A stretch of DNA of 51,284 nucleotides from an uncultured Spirochaetaceae bacterium (GCA_900321635.1 ONWV01000004.1:1-51284), one strand, 5' to 3'. Numbered from the stretch's first letter, positions 27,093-36,739 are shown. Translations and numbers: made by a program. Notes: generated by a model not told the origin, from the sequence alone.

Positions 27093-28213
27093 TGGAAAAG
27101 TGCAGAGTACTTGAACTTATCGGTGGCTCTCTTACTGACGGTGGAGCAGAAACGCTTGTAAAAGACTATGTCCTGAATATTGATAAAAGCAGGTTTGAAA
27201 CAGCCGTTTTTGTTGACTGGAAGATTCCAGAGACGGCAAATACTAGAATACTGACCGAAAAAGGACAACTGATTTTCACTGCTTATCCGAGGTATTCCCT
27301 CTTTTGGCGTGGAATAAATAAGTTTTTCAGAAGAATATTCCTTGTCAGGGGAATAAGAAAGACAATAAAAGAATTCAATCCTGATGTTATACATGTACAT
27401 CTTGATGCTCTAACTTATTTGTCAGCGTTGGAATCTGCTCTAGATGGGAATCGGTTGCTTTATACATGCCACAATACGGTAGAAGTTATGTTCGTGGAGA
27501 ACAAAGCAGAAGAATTGGGAGCAAGAAAGCTTCTAAAGAGCAATAATCTTAGGTTTATAGCACTTCACAAAGAAATGGCTGATGATTTGAACAAATATTT
27601 TAATGTTCATAATACGGCAATTGTGAACAACGGTATTGATATTGCCAGATTTAAAAAAGTAGAAGAGTCCCGGCAAGATATAAGAAAGCAGTTGGAAATA
27701 CCTGCGGAGTCCTTTGTAATTGGTAATGTGGGACGATTTACAGAACAGAAGAATCACAGAATGATTCTTGAAATCTTCAAGAAGGTGAAGGAAAGGCAAA
27801 AAAAAGCATTCCTTCTTTTGGTGGGGGATGGGGAACTTCTTGAGAGCATTGAAAGAACTATACAAGCCATGAAACTCGATAATTCTGTATTAATCCTTTC
27901 TAACAGGGCAGATATTCCACGACTATTGAAAGCAATGGATGTTTTCCTATTTCCTTCTAAATTTGAAGGTCTTGGTATTGCTCTAATTGAAGCACAGGCT
28001 GCTGGAATCAAGTGTGTTGTTTCTAAAAATGTTCCTGAAGAAGCTTTTGTCTCCGATCTAGTAATTCCCATCGACCTCTCTGAATCAATAGAATGCTGGT
28101 GTGATGCTGTTTTGGATGAACAAAGAAGAAGCTCATATAAAAACAGGCTGAATGAGTATGATATCAAGGCTGCTGTAAAAAAACTTGAGAAAATATACTT
28201 GGGAGAAATATGA
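27092..28213 (+). CDS. GT4 family glycosyltransferase
   Basis: 373-aa GT-B enzyme related to its two GT4 neighbours. Motifs: GGSLTDGGAETLVKDYVLNI, VIHVHLDALTYLSALE, IVNNGIDIARFKK, GNVGRFTEQKNHRMILEIF, VGDGELLESIE and the EX7E pair in FEGLGIALIEAQAAGIKCV. A GGAGG site precedes the ATG inside the end of the previous gene. The stop overlaps the next start (ATGA). Composition is AT-rich with many AAA, ATA and AAT codons, consistent with an exchanged glycan cassette. Confidence 0.9.
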   Translation: MEKCRVLELIGGSLTDGGAETLVKDYVLNIDKSRFETAVFVDWKIPETANTRILTEKGQLIFTAYPRYSLFWRGINKFFRRIFLVRGIRKTIKEFNPDVIHVHLDALTYLSALESALDGNRLLYTCHNTVEVMFVENKAEELGARKLLKSNNLRFIALHKEMADDLNKYFNVHNTAIVNNGIDIARFKKVEESRQDIRKQLEIPAESFVIGNVGRFTEQKNHRMILEIFKKVKERQKKAFLLLVGDGELLESIERTIQAMKLDNSVLILSNRADIPRLLKAMDVFLFPSKFEGLGIALIEAQAAGIKCVVSKNVPEEAFVSDLVIPIDLSESIECWCDAVLDEQRRSSYKNRLNEYDIKAAVKKLEKIYLGEI

Positions 28214-29181
28214 TTAATAACCCGACTGTCTCAATCATTGTTCCCGTTTACAACGTTAGAGAGTATCTACCCAGGTGCCTAGACAGCCTAGTCTCTCAGA
28301 CACTGAAGAGTATTGAAATAATCACTATAGATGATGGTTCAACGGATGGCTCTTCTTCTATTTTAGACTCTTATGCATCTAAAGACGAAAGAATACGAGT
28401 AATACATGTTAATAATGGAGGTGTATCAAAAGCCCGGAATATCGGCCTAGATGCTTCAAAAGGAGAATACATAGGATTTGTTGATTCAGATGATTATGTA
28501 GAAAGTCAGATGTTTGAGATTCTCCTGAATGCAGCATTGGAAACAGAGTCAGACTTTGTTCAGTGTAAATTTGACATCGTTGGTGATAATTCAACAGTTC
28601 ATTCCTCTCTTAATAACAAAGAGACGACTGTTATAGATAATCAAAAAAAGATAGTTGAATTATTCTTTGATGGCGTTATTGAAGCATCTGTATGGAATAA
28701 ACTATACAATCGCTCGATTCTTTCCCAAATGCGATTTCCAATAGATTGGACGTTTGCGGAGGATTTCAGCTTAAATGTCCAGGTTGCCTTGAAGTGTAGG
28801 CGAATAGCTCTCATTAACGATGTGTTGTATCACTATTATTCAAGAGGAAACTCTGTATCCCACGAGGAGATTTCAGACCGTCATCTTAAGGGGTTTTCAA
28901 TGTACGATTTTGCAAAGAAGCAACTTAAGGATGAAGATGTTATTCGCATAGTTTCTGAAAAAGAAATATCAGAGAGTCTCCGTTTCTTGGATTCTTCAAT
29001 CGGGCACAAAGATGTATCAGAGACGAGTATTGATAATTTGGTTAGAAGAATTAGAGCTGGACGACGATTGATAAAAAGTAACAGATACATGACAAGAGGG
29101 AGAAGGTTTAGAGCTAGAATTGTTTGTTTGTCACCTACGCTCTATATTTTTGTTGTTAAAATGGCGAAGAAACTGAGGTAA
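28210..29181 (+). CDS. GT2 family glycosyltransferase
   Basis: 323-aa GT-A glycosyltransferase: SIIVPVYNVREYLPRCLDSL at the N-terminus, TIDDGSTDGSSSILD, GGVSKARNIGLDASKGEYIG and the metal-binding FVDSDDYV. The variable C-terminal half contains VWNKLYNRSIL and FAEDFSLNVQVAL, typical of capsule enzymes. Its start overlaps the previous stop, so it is the fourth gene of the operon. The specificity cannot be predicted. Confidence 0.9.
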   Translation: MINNPTVSIIVPVYNVREYLPRCLDSLVSQTLKSIEIITIDDGSTDGSSSILDSYASKDERIRVIHVNNGGVSKARNIGLDASKGEYIGFVDSDDYVESQMFEILLNAALETESDFVQCKFDIVGDNSTVHSSLNNKETTVIDNQKKIVELFFDGVIEASVWNKLYNRSILSQMRFPIDWTFAEDFSLNVQVALKCRRIALINDVLYHYYSRGNSVSHEEISDRHLKGFSMYDFAKKQLKDEDVIRIVSEKEISESLRFLDSSIGHKDVSETSIDNLVRRIRAGRRLIKSNRYMTRGRRFRARIVCLSPTLYIFVVKMAKKLR

Positions 29182-29185
29182 GCAT

Positions 29186-30121
29186 ATGCCATTGGTCTCT
29201 ATAGTTGTACCAGTATATAACGCAGAAAAGTATCTCATGAAGTGCCTTGAGAGCATAAAGAATCAAACGCTGAAGGATTTTGAATGCATTCTTGTGGATG
29301 ATGGGTCTACCGATACAAGCGGTTTTATTTGTGATTCCTTTGCTTCAGGTGATGACCGGTTTTCTGTTATCCATCTTGTAAACGGCGGAGTGAGTCGAGC
29401 TAGAAACGAGGGAATTAAAAAAGCAAGAGGCGAATACATAGGGTTTGTTGATAGCGATGACTGGATTGATTCCGATATGTTCGAAACTCTTTACCGAGAT
29501 GCTAAAAATAGTAATGCAGAGATCTCTATATGTAACATATACGAGGATAACGTAAAGAATGGCTTTACCGAAATGAATCCTGTTCAGGCAAAAATCTGTA
29601 TGTTTTCGAATGATGGATTCCAGGGATACTCTGTGAATAAACTTGTAAAAAGAGAGTTATTTGATTTCTTCCTATATGATGAAAGGCTTAAATGCTATGA
29701 GGATCTCGTGCTCTTTTTTCAGCTTTTCTCAAAGTGTACAAAAGTAATATGGGATGCACGGCCTTTTTATCATTATTTCAGACATGAAGGATCGCTTTCG
29801 ACAAACTATATTTTTGACTCATCAAAACAGGCCGGCATCAATAGACTTAAGCAATTGATGGATGATGAAACTGATTCGATGGTAATTGAAGCAATGGGAA
29901 AATTTTTCTTTTGTTATTATCTGGAAACTGCTATAGATTATGTTTCTCATAGAAATGTAAGCGCTGAAGGATACAATCTTTCATACGGGTATGTCGTAGC
30001 GAATAAAGAGCAAATAAAAGAGTGTAGCTTACGACAGAAAGTATGGATGAAAGTAATACTTCATGATTGGATAAAAAGGATTTACTGGTTCTTGAAGGGG
30101 ACAAGGAATGGGTCAAAATGA
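29186..30121 (+). CDS. GT2 family glycosyltransferase
   Basis: 311-aa GT-A glycosyltransferase closely related in its first 100 residues to the preceding gene: SIVVPVYNAEKYLMKCLESI, LVDDGSTDTSGFICD, GGVSRARNEGIKKARGEYIG and FVDSDDWI. The C-terminal halves differ, as expected if the pair arose by duplication and then changed acceptor. GAGGTAAG precedes the ATG. Its end overlaps the flippase start by 14 bases. Confidence 0.9.
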   Translation: MPLVSIVVPVYNAEKYLMKCLESIKNQTLKDFECILVDDGSTDTSGFICDSFASGDDRFSVIHLVNGGVSRARNEGIKKARGEYIGFVDSDDWIDSDMFETLYRDAKNSNAEISICNIYEDNVKNGFTEMNPVQAKICMFSNDGFQGYSVNKLVKRELFDFFLYDERLKCYEDLVLFFQLFSKCTKVIWDARPFYHYFRHEGSLSTNYIFDSSKQAGINRLKQLMDDETDSMVIEAMGKFFFCYYLETAIDYVSHRNVSAEGYNLSYGYVVANKEQIKECSLRQKVWMKVILHDWIKRIYWFLKGTRNGSK

Positions 30122-31622
30122 CAAAAGGAGAGTAGCCTCTAATTTTGTTTCCTCGTTGTTTGGCTATGTTTTGTCCATAGCTATAGGTCTAATTCTCCCA
30201 AGGTTTTTTACTCTTACATATGGATCAGAGGTAAATGGTCTTATTGGTTCTGTGAATCAGTTTGTTGTTTATCTTGGTCTTTTTGAAGCGGGAGTAGGAA
30301 CCGCAACACTTCAAGCTTTATATAAGCCGGTGGCAATTGATGATAAAACCGGTATTTCATCAATAATGAATGCCGCAGGGGCATATTACAGAAAAGCAGG
30401 ATTGTACTATCTTATTGGACTGATTGTCCTTTGTTTTGGTTATCCTTTTGCTTTTAAAACAGAGATCGGCTTCTTCAGAGTAGTTGCCATAGTTTTTCTT
30501 GTTGGCTTTATTAATGTTCTGAACTTTTGGGTTCAAGGCAAATACACAGTTCTTCTTCGTGCTGAAGGGAAGAACTATATTTTGACCAATCTTAATTCTG
30601 TAATAAACGTACTCACTGGAATACTTAAGATTGTCCTTATCCGTATGAAGGTTGATGTTGTTCTGATTATGGCCTCTGCTTTCTTGGTTAACTTCGGGAC
30701 AATGGTTTTCGTATTCATATACATGAAGGTCAACTACAAATGGTTGGATCAAACCGTTGCAGCAGACTTTAAGGCTATTGAACAGAAAAACTATGTTCTT
30801 GTTCATGAAATATCAACTCTTATCTTCAATAATACGGATATCATCATTCTGACCATATTCTGCGGATTGAAAGTCGTCAGCGTCTATACGATGTACAAAC
30901 TCGTGATAACCTATCTTGGAAATGTTTTATCAACGATTACAACATCAGTGGAATTTTCGTTGGGACAGCTTTATCAGACACAGAAAAGTGTGTTTGTTAA
31001 AAGAGTCGATTTGTGTGAGAGTGTATACAGCATTTCCTTTCATACTTTTAATTCGGTTGCTCTATTTCTGTTTGTTCCTTTCATGAGGCTATATACTTCC
31101 GGTATCACTGACATTAACTATGTTGATTACCGACTTGCTGTTCTGTTTGTGACAATTGAGCTATTGAGTTCTGTACGAATCATGATGCTCAAAACAATCA
31201 ATTTTGCCGGTCATTTCAAGCTTACGACATCAAGGACGATAACCGAATCTATAATCAATCTGTCTGTTTCCCTAGTGGCTGTTCAATTCTGGGGTATATA
31301 CGGTGTCTTAATGGGAACAGTTGTTGCTCTTCTGTATCGAACAAATGATATTATTATCTACTCTAATGTCAGGCTGATAGGCAGGAGTCCCCTTAAGACA
31401 TACAGCATTCATTTGTTGAATCTGATTCTTCTTGTTGCATTCCAGTTTGTTTATAAGCTGTTGTTCCCGGTCATTGAATCTTATGTGATGTTCGCATTGT
31501 GCGGTGCGGCTATGGTTTTGATGACAGCGGCTACAATGACAATTGTCCAGATGATAGCATTTCCTGATTTCAGGAGTATGGTAATCAACAGTTTGAAGAA
31601 GTTGCTTAGGAGAAGAAAATGA
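30108..31622 (+). CDS. Wzx-like polysaccharide flippase
   Basis: 504-aa polytopic membrane protein with about 12-14 helices, of the MOP-superfamily polysaccharide transporter type. It starts with a basic stretch and then NFVSSLFGYVLSIAIGLILP, RFFTLTYGSEVNGLIGSVNQ and a family-typical IFNNTDIIILTIFCGLKVVS in the middle. Such proteins flip lipid-linked repeat units to the periplasmic face. Together with the EpsG-like polymerase it defines a Wzx/Wzy-type pathway. It overlaps both neighbours. Confidence 0.85.
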   Translation: MGQNDKRRVASNFVSSLFGYVLSIAIGLILPRFFTLTYGSEVNGLIGSVNQFVVYLGLFEAGVGTATLQALYKPVAIDDKTGISSIMNAAGAYYRKAGLYYLIGLIVLCFGYPFAFKTEIGFFRVVAIVFLVGFINVLNFWVQGKYTVLLRAEGKNYILTNLNSVINVLTGILKIVLIRMKVDVVLIMASAFLVNFGTMVFVFIYMKVNYKWLDQTVAADFKAIEQKNYVLVHEISTLIFNNTDIIILTIFCGLKVVSVYTMYKLVITYLGNVLSTITTSVEFSLGQLYQTQKSVFVKRVDLCESVYSISFHTFNSVALFLFVPFMRLYTSGITDINYVDYRLAVLFVTIELLSSVRIMMLKTINFAGHFKLTTSRTITESIINLSVSLVAVQFWGIYGVLMGTVVALLYRTNDIIIYSNVRLIGRSPLKTYSIHLLNLILLVAFQFVYKLLFPVIESYVMFALCGAAMVLMTAATMTIVQMIAFPDFRSMVINSLKKLLRRRK

Positions 31623-32704
31623 AGATTCTTATTCTTTCAAACCTGACATCATACACATACAACTTCAGATATGAGATTCTCCAGAAGATGGTTGAAGGCG
31701 GCCACAACGTTGTGGTTGCCTGCCACAACGATGATGAAGGAAAGCAGAAGGAATTGGAAAAACTAGGCTGCAGGATGATAGAGGTTCCTTTCAATGGAAA
31801 GGGAACAAATCCTAAAGAAGAGCTTAGACTTCTGAATACTTACAAAAAGCTTGTACGAACCGAAAGGCCGGATATTGTCTTCACATTCACTATCAAGATG
31901 AATCTGTACGGTGGAGTTGCGGCAAAGAAATACAAGGTCCCATATGTTCCTATGATCACAGGTCTTGGAGAGCTTGAGAAAACCGGAAAGCTCAGAGCAA
32001 TTCTTATGTTCCTTCACAAGCGGGTTATGCCAAGGGCCAAAGCTGTTGTATTTCAGAATCAGGCCAACAGGGATTTCTTTGAGAAGAACGGAATCTCTTG
32101 TAAGAAGGCAGTCCTGGTCCCAGGTTCAGGTATCAATCTGAAGAAGTTTGAATTCTGTGATTACCCGACAGAGGACAAGGGTCTCAGATTCGCGTTTATC
32201 GGGCGGCTTACAGTTGCCAAGGGCATTGCTGAATACCTGGATATGGCAGAACGTGAGAAAACAAAGCATCCTGATTTCAGTTTTCTGATTGCAGGTGTCT
32301 GTGATGATGAGTTTAAAGAAAGGGTAAACAATCTGCAGGACAGGGGAGTTGTTGAATATCTTGGACAGCTTTCTGATACCAGAGAACTACTCAAGAGTAT
32401 TCATTGTCTAATTCTTCCGACGTTCCATCCTGAAGGTCTTTCTAATGTGCTTCTGGAAGCAGCGGCTACCGGAAGACCTGCAATCTGCACATCAAGACCC
32501 GGTTGCAGAGAAGTCGTTCAAAATAGGATCAACGGTCTTTACTGTGAAGCGAAAAACGCCGATAATCTGGTCAGCGTTGTTGATAAGTTCTGCTCCATGT
32601 CGGAGGAAGAGCATAAGAAAATGGGGCATGAAGGGCGCAATCTTGTCGAACAGCGATTTGACCGAAGCATTGTTGTGAATACGTATATGGAGCTGATTGG
32701 ATGA
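31619..32704 (+). CDS. GT4 family glycosyltransferase
   Basis: 361-aa GT-B enzyme of a different subgroup from the other GT4 genes here. N-terminus ILILSNLTSYTYNFRYEILQ, then DIVFTFTIKMNLYGGVAAKK, VPMITGLGELEKTGKLRAIL, VPGSGINLKKFEF, FIGRLTVAKGIAEYLDMAE and the EX7E motif in HPEGLSNVLLEAAATGRPA. The layout resembles enzymes that add N-acetylgalactosamine-type sugars to bacillosamine-type acceptors, but the substrate is not certain. The start and stop overlap the neighbours by 4 bases each. Confidence 0.88.
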   Translation: MKILILSNLTSYTYNFRYEILQKMVEGGHNVVVACHNDDEGKQKELEKLGCRMIEVPFNGKGTNPKEELRLLNTYKKLVRTERPDIVFTFTIKMNLYGGVAAKKYKVPYVPMITGLGELEKTGKLRAILMFLHKRVMPRAKAVVFQNQANRDFFEKNGISCKKAVLVPGSGINLKKFEFCDYPTEDKGLRFAFIGRLTVAKGIAEYLDMAEREKTKHPDFSFLIAGVCDDEFKERVNNLQDRGVVEYLGQLSDTRELLKSIHCLILPTFHPEGLSNVLLEAAATGRPAICTSRPGCREVVQNRINGLYCEAKNADNLVSVVDKFCSMSEEEHKKMGHEGRNLVEQRFDRSIVVNTYMELIG

Positions 32705-33606
32705 AATCCGAGTCAATTCAGAAGATTAAGAGGATTCTCGGAAGAAACGTAATTGAGTTTTTCTACAGATCCCTTGGTTTTCTCTCTGACGAAAAATACC
32801 TACGTCTTCTTTTCAGATTGCGTATGGGCAGAAAACTTAATCTCGATAATCCAAAGACGTTCTGTGAGAAACTGCAGTGGTTGAAGATTCACGGAAGGGA
32901 AGAAATCTATACAACAATGGCCGATAAGTATCTTGCAAAGCAGTTTATTGCTGGCAAAATCGGCGAGAAGTATGTTGTCCCTCTTTTGGGAGTATGGGAT
33001 AGATTTGATGATATAGATTTCGATGCGCTGCCGGATAAATTTGTTCTGAAATGCAATCATGACAGCGGTTCTGCCATTATTTGCAGGGACAAAACAAAAC
33101 TGGATAAGGAAAACGCTCGTAAGATTCTTGAAAAGTCTCTCAAAACTGATTATTTCATTCTGAAAAGAGAGTGGCCATATAAGAACATAAACCGAAGGAT
33201 TATTGCAGAGGAATACCTTGAAGACGAACCGGGAGTTAATCTGTTTGACTACAAATTCTTTTGCTTAAATGGTATCCCTAGGATAATGTATGTGATTGAA
33301 GGTGCTTCTGATAATCCTACGGAGGCATTTTTTGATATGGAACAGAACTATCTGGATTTGGAAATGGAAGATCCCAGACCGGAGATTCCCCCAAGATTGC
33401 CGGATTGTTTTGATGAGATGAAAAGACTTGCTGCAGAGCTGTCCGACGGTGTTCCGTTCTTAAGAGTGGATTTTTTCTGTGTGAAAGGCAGATTATATGT
33501 CGGAGAGCTTACCTTCTTCCATGAGTCCGGATTCGGAGAGATAAAGCCGAAGGAATGGGACGAGAAACTTGGAAATATGCTTGATTTAAGTCGTGTGAGG
33601 AGTTGA
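32701..33606 (+). CDS. TupA-like ATP-grasp protein (copy 1)
   Basis: 301-aa protein of the TupA-like ATP-grasp family. Conserved features: LDNPKTFCEKLQWLKIH, MADKYLAKQFI, YVVPLLGVWDRFDDIDFDAL, the nucleotide-binding FVLKCNHDSGSAIIC, RRIIAEEYLEDEPG, DYKFFCLNG, and FLRVDFFCVKGRLYVGELTFF with metal-ligand candidates. TupA is implicated in teichuronopeptide synthesis, where amino acids are linked to a polysaccharide. A related amide-forming step on this surface glycan is inferred. A second copy lies at 36867. Confidence 0.82.
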   Translation: MKSESIQKIKRILGRNVIEFFYRSLGFLSDEKYLRLLFRLRMGRKLNLDNPKTFCEKLQWLKIHGREEIYTTMADKYLAKQFIAGKIGEKYVVPLLGVWDRFDDIDFDALPDKFVLKCNHDSGSAIICRDKTKLDKENARKILEKSLKTDYFILKREWPYKNINRRIIAEEYLEDEPGVNLFDYKFFCLNGIPRIMYVIEGASDNPTEAFFDMEQNYLDLEMEDPRPEIPPRLPDCFDEMKRLAAELSDGVPFLRVDFFCVKGRLYVGELTFFHESGFGEIKPKEWDEKLGNMLDLSRVRS

Positions 33607-33608
33607 AT

Positions 33609-35426
33609 ATGAAGAGATTTGTGATTGTTATTGCTATGATTCTTGCTTTTGCCATGTGTGCATTTGCTGCGCAGTATCACAGTGTTCCAATTGGGCATGA
33701 GGCATATAGAATCATTGAAGTGGCAGTAGTTCGTGGTGCAATTCCTCCACAGACAGATGTTAAGCCTTATAACGTCAATGTTGTTAAGAATCTTCTGAGT
33801 GAGATTATGTCCAGTGACAGCTTTTCTCCGTCAGAAAAGAATCAGGTGAATAGAGTTCTGGAAGACCTTGATTCTCTGTATGGAAAAACAGAAACCTTGG
33901 ATTTCTCTGACATCTTCAAAAGGGGCTACTTCAGGACAAACCTTCCAAATACGGTTTCTATAGGTGGAAATGCCAAGTTTGATTTTATTGTCGGAAGAAC
34001 AACGAATGATTCCAATGTTCTTGATGTCAGAACAGGAATCAAGGCATACATCACCGGCGATTTGTTTGATTTCATGTCTTACGACCTGAATTTCCTAGTG
34101 AATGTCGACAAGATTGATACAAAGGCTAGACTTCTTACAGACTTACAGATTTTCTGTGATGGGTTTTACAGTAATCCGTTCAATGCTGAAGATGGCTCAG
34201 AGAGGCTGACTAAGTTGGTGGCTGATGGCAATGGCTTTAACTATGGAATTGAGAACTTCTCGGAAATATCACTCAGTTTTAAGGATGACATGTTCTTCGC
34301 CAGATTCGGAACATTAAAAAGAGACTGGGGCCCGGGATACAATAATCTTGCTCTTTCAGGAGCTGCACGTGCTTTTGAAGGAATTGAAATGAGTATCAAG
34401 CCCTCTTCGTGGTTTAATTATTCTGTCAGTGTCGGTTCTCTCGGATATGTCTCTCTTGAGTCTGTAAACGGTGTTGAATGGCCTTCGGAAGACATGGAGC
34501 ATAAAACCGGAAAGTATTCAAATAATATCAGTATTCACAGGGTAGAGTTGGGGCCGCTCAGTGGTTTCAAGTTTGCAATTTGGGAATCTGTCATTTGGAG
34601 AAAACGCTTTGAGCTTTCCTATCTCAATCCGTTTACAATCTACATGTTCGCCCAAAACGCTTTAGGTGATTACGATAATGTTCTTGCAGGTTTTGATGCT
34701 TCTTTCACATTAAAGGGAATAGGTCAGTTCTATGCAGCCTTTTCAATGGATGAGCTGAACAATGCAAAGATTCTTTCCAATCCTAGAAATATCGTCGCTT
34801 ATCAGGTCGGAGCTAAGTTTAATCCAAGAATTCTTGACTTCTCCGAGCTGATTGTTCAGGCGACATATGTGACAGCTTTCTTTGGTTCGCACTATGAGAA
34901 ATCCGATGCAAAGTTGTTCGCAAACATGCCATATACAACTGCCTATGTAAACAAGGGGCAGAATATCGGATATCCGATTAATCCTGATACTCTTGAGATT
35001 CTCACAAGTTTCAAGACTTCATTCGGAAAAGGCTGGCTACTGGATGTAGTCGTCAAAGATCAGATGAGAAGCGCACAGTACTCATACAAGACCACAGGTA
35101 CAGATATTCTCACACCGATGAATTACGAAGCCTATTATGCTGGAGATTGCGGCAGAGCCTATGGAAGATATTACAAGCGGGACTTCTTTGCCAACATATG
35201 GAACAATGCCGTTGATTTAGAGGTGTCTGTCAGTAAAAAACTGGAGTCATTCCCGGTAACATTCCACTTCGGATTGATTAGCATCTGGGATATGACTAGA
35301 ACGTTTACTCCGGAAAACGAGATTTATGCAGAACGATTATTCAATCCTGGGAAAGTTGATTTCTCAAGTGATTGGCAGAGCACACTCACAGTAAGTGCCG
35401 AGTTTGGAGCCAGAGTTTATTATTGA
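33609..35426 (+). CDS. Wzi-like outer-membrane beta-barrel protein (copy 3)
   Basis: 605 aa starting at ATG 33609, where GAGGAG is well spaced; a TTG two codons earlier is less likely. Signal peptide about 1-20. The N-terminal block (SVPIGHEAYRIIEVAVVRGA, then IPPQTDVKPYNV) matches the helical module of copies 1 and 2. The FGTLKRDWGPGYNNLALSG stretch is the closest of the three to the capsule-assembly Wzi signature. The C-terminus ends in a strand (VSAEFGARVYY). It is the last gene of the rightward glycan operon and converges on purD with 14 bases between stops. Confidence 0.75.
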   Translation: MKRFVIVIAMILAFAMCAFAAQYHSVPIGHEAYRIIEVAVVRGAIPPQTDVKPYNVNVVKNLLSEIMSSDSFSPSEKNQVNRVLEDLDSLYGKTETLDFSDIFKRGYFRTNLPNTVSIGGNAKFDFIVGRTTNDSNVLDVRTGIKAYITGDLFDFMSYDLNFLVNVDKIDTKARLLTDLQIFCDGFYSNPFNAEDGSERLTKLVADGNGFNYGIENFSEISLSFKDDMFFARFGTLKRDWGPGYNNLALSGAARAFEGIEMSIKPSSWFNYSVSVGSLGYVSLESVNGVEWPSEDMEHKTGKYSNNISIHRVELGPLSGFKFAIWESVIWRKRFELSYLNPFTIYMFAQNALGDYDNVLAGFDASFTLKGIGQFYAAFSMDELNNAKILSNPRNIVAYQVGAKFNPRILDFSELIVQATYVTAFFGSHYEKSDAKLFANMPYTTAYVNKGQNIGYPINPDTLEILTSFKTSFGKGWLLDVVVKDQMRSAQYSYKTTGTDILTPMNYEAYYAGDCGRAYGRYYKRDFFANIWNNAVDLEVSVSKKLESFPVTFHFGLISIWDMTRTFTPENEIYAERLFNPGKVDFSSDWQSTLTVSAEFGARVYY

Positions 35427-35440
35427 GAGCTATTATTCAG

Positions 35441-36739
35441 TTACTTCTCAGTCACTGTCTCAAAGAACTTGTTTCCGATGTCGCTTCTGAACCAGGAACC
35501 GTCGAAACTCACAAGGTCTATTGATTTGTAGACCCTTGAGTTGGCCAGCATGATGTTCTTGTCCACTCCGACAATTGTTGCGGCTCTTCCGCCTGTTGTG
35601 AAGATTCCGCTGTTCAGAAGGCCATCGCTTCTCTGCTCAACCGCACCGAAGAAGATGAGTGTTCCGTTATTGATTGAGTTGATCAGATAGTGCTGCGGCA
35701 TCTCCCAAAGTACCTTGCCGACTTCTGAATTCTCAGGATAACCTTCTGAAGCAATGACAACTGCGACAGTGCTGTTTCCAGTTGTCTGAAGTGTGATGTT
35801 CTTGAGAGTATTGTTTCTCATTGCAGTCATCAGCTCGCAGAGGTCGTTTTTGATAATGGGGACCATGGCCTGAGTTGCAGGGTCGTTGAGTCTTACGTGA
35901 TAGTCAACAAGAACCGGTCCGTTATCAGAAAGCAATGTAGAGAATGTGAGAATTCCCTTGTAGTAAAGCTTCTCGGCTTTCAGGGCCTTGAATGTAGGAT
36001 GGACAATCTGCTTGTAGAGCATGTCCAGATCACTTTGCTCAAGAGAAAGCGGGCAGATGGCTCCCATTCCTCCGGTTGATACTCCCTTGCCCTTGTCTGC
36101 GTGCTCTCTGTTTGTGTACTCGTAGCAGATCGGAAGAATGAAATAGCCTTCATTATCCATGAGGATTGAGATTGTGGCCTGTTTTCCGTTGATGTGATCC
36201 TCTACAACCACGTTTCCTTTCTCAAGGAGATGCTTTCCATATGAGAAAAGTGCATCATAATCTGAAGAACTGATCATGACTCTTGATGGGGAAAGGTCAT
36301 TCGGCTTGATAGTGAAGATTTTTCCCTTGTTTGCCAGAAGGAACTCTGAAAGGTCTTTCTCATTGTTGAAGATCCTGTAATCAGGAATAGGAATGTTGTG
36401 CTTCTTTGCAAATTCACGGGAGAACTTTCTGTCTGCATCAAGTTTGAGTGCATAGCTCGGAGCTCCGAAAGTTTCTATTCCGTTCTTGTTCAAATGGTCA
36501 ATGACGCCTGTCTGAAGCGGACCTTCTGTTCCGATGAAGACAAAGTCGATATTGTTTTCCTTGCATGCTGCAAGAACCTGGTTCTTGTCTGACGGATCCA
36601 CATCAGGAAGATTCACCGCAAAACTGGTTGTGCCGGGGTTGCCCGGAGCCACATAAAGCCCTTCAATCAGCTTGCTCTTTGAAAACCACCATGCAATGGC
36701 ATGGTCCTTTGCGCCAGAACCAAGTACAAGTACTCTCAT
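35441..36739 (-). CDS. purD: PurD-like ATP-grasp ligase (phosphoribosylamine-glycine ligase), divergent
   Basis: 432 aa, co-linear with glycinamide ribonucleotide synthetase of purine synthesis: VLVLGSGAKDHAIAWWFSKS, YVAPGNPGTTSFA, FIGTEGPLQTGVIDHLNKNG, LDADRKFSREFAKKHNIP and STGGMGAICPL. Several active-site blocks depart from classical PurD. The KADGLAAGKGV loop reads IKPNDLSPSRV. The metal-binding EFNCRFGDPETQ block reads DYHVRLNDPATQ, so Glu becomes Asp and Asn becomes His. It may be a lineage-specific PurD or a repurposed ligase. AAGGGAG precedes the ATG. No other purine genes are adjacent; it sits between a glycan barrel and a TupA-like ligase. Confidence 0.75.
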   Translation of the reverse strand: MRVLVLGSGAKDHAIAWWFSKSKLIEGLYVAPGNPGTTSFAVNLPDVDPSDKNQVLAACKENNIDFVFIGTEGPLQTGVIDHLNKNGIETFGAPSYALKLDADRKFSREFAKKHNIPIPDYRIFNNEKDLSEFLLANKGKIFTIKPNDLSPSRVMISSSDYDALFSYGKHLLEKGNVVVEDHINGKQATISILMDNEGYFILPICYEYTNREHADKGKGVSTGGMGAICPLSLEQSDLDMLYKQIVHPTFKALKAEKLYYKGILTFSTLLSDNGPVLVDYHVRLNDPATQAMVPIIKNDLCELMTAMRNNTLKNITLQTTGNSTVAVVIASEGYPENSEVGKVLWEMPQHYLINSINNGTLIFFGAVEQRSDGLLNSGIFTTGGRAATIVGVDKNIMLANSRVYKSIDLVSFDGSWFRSDIGNKFFETVTEK

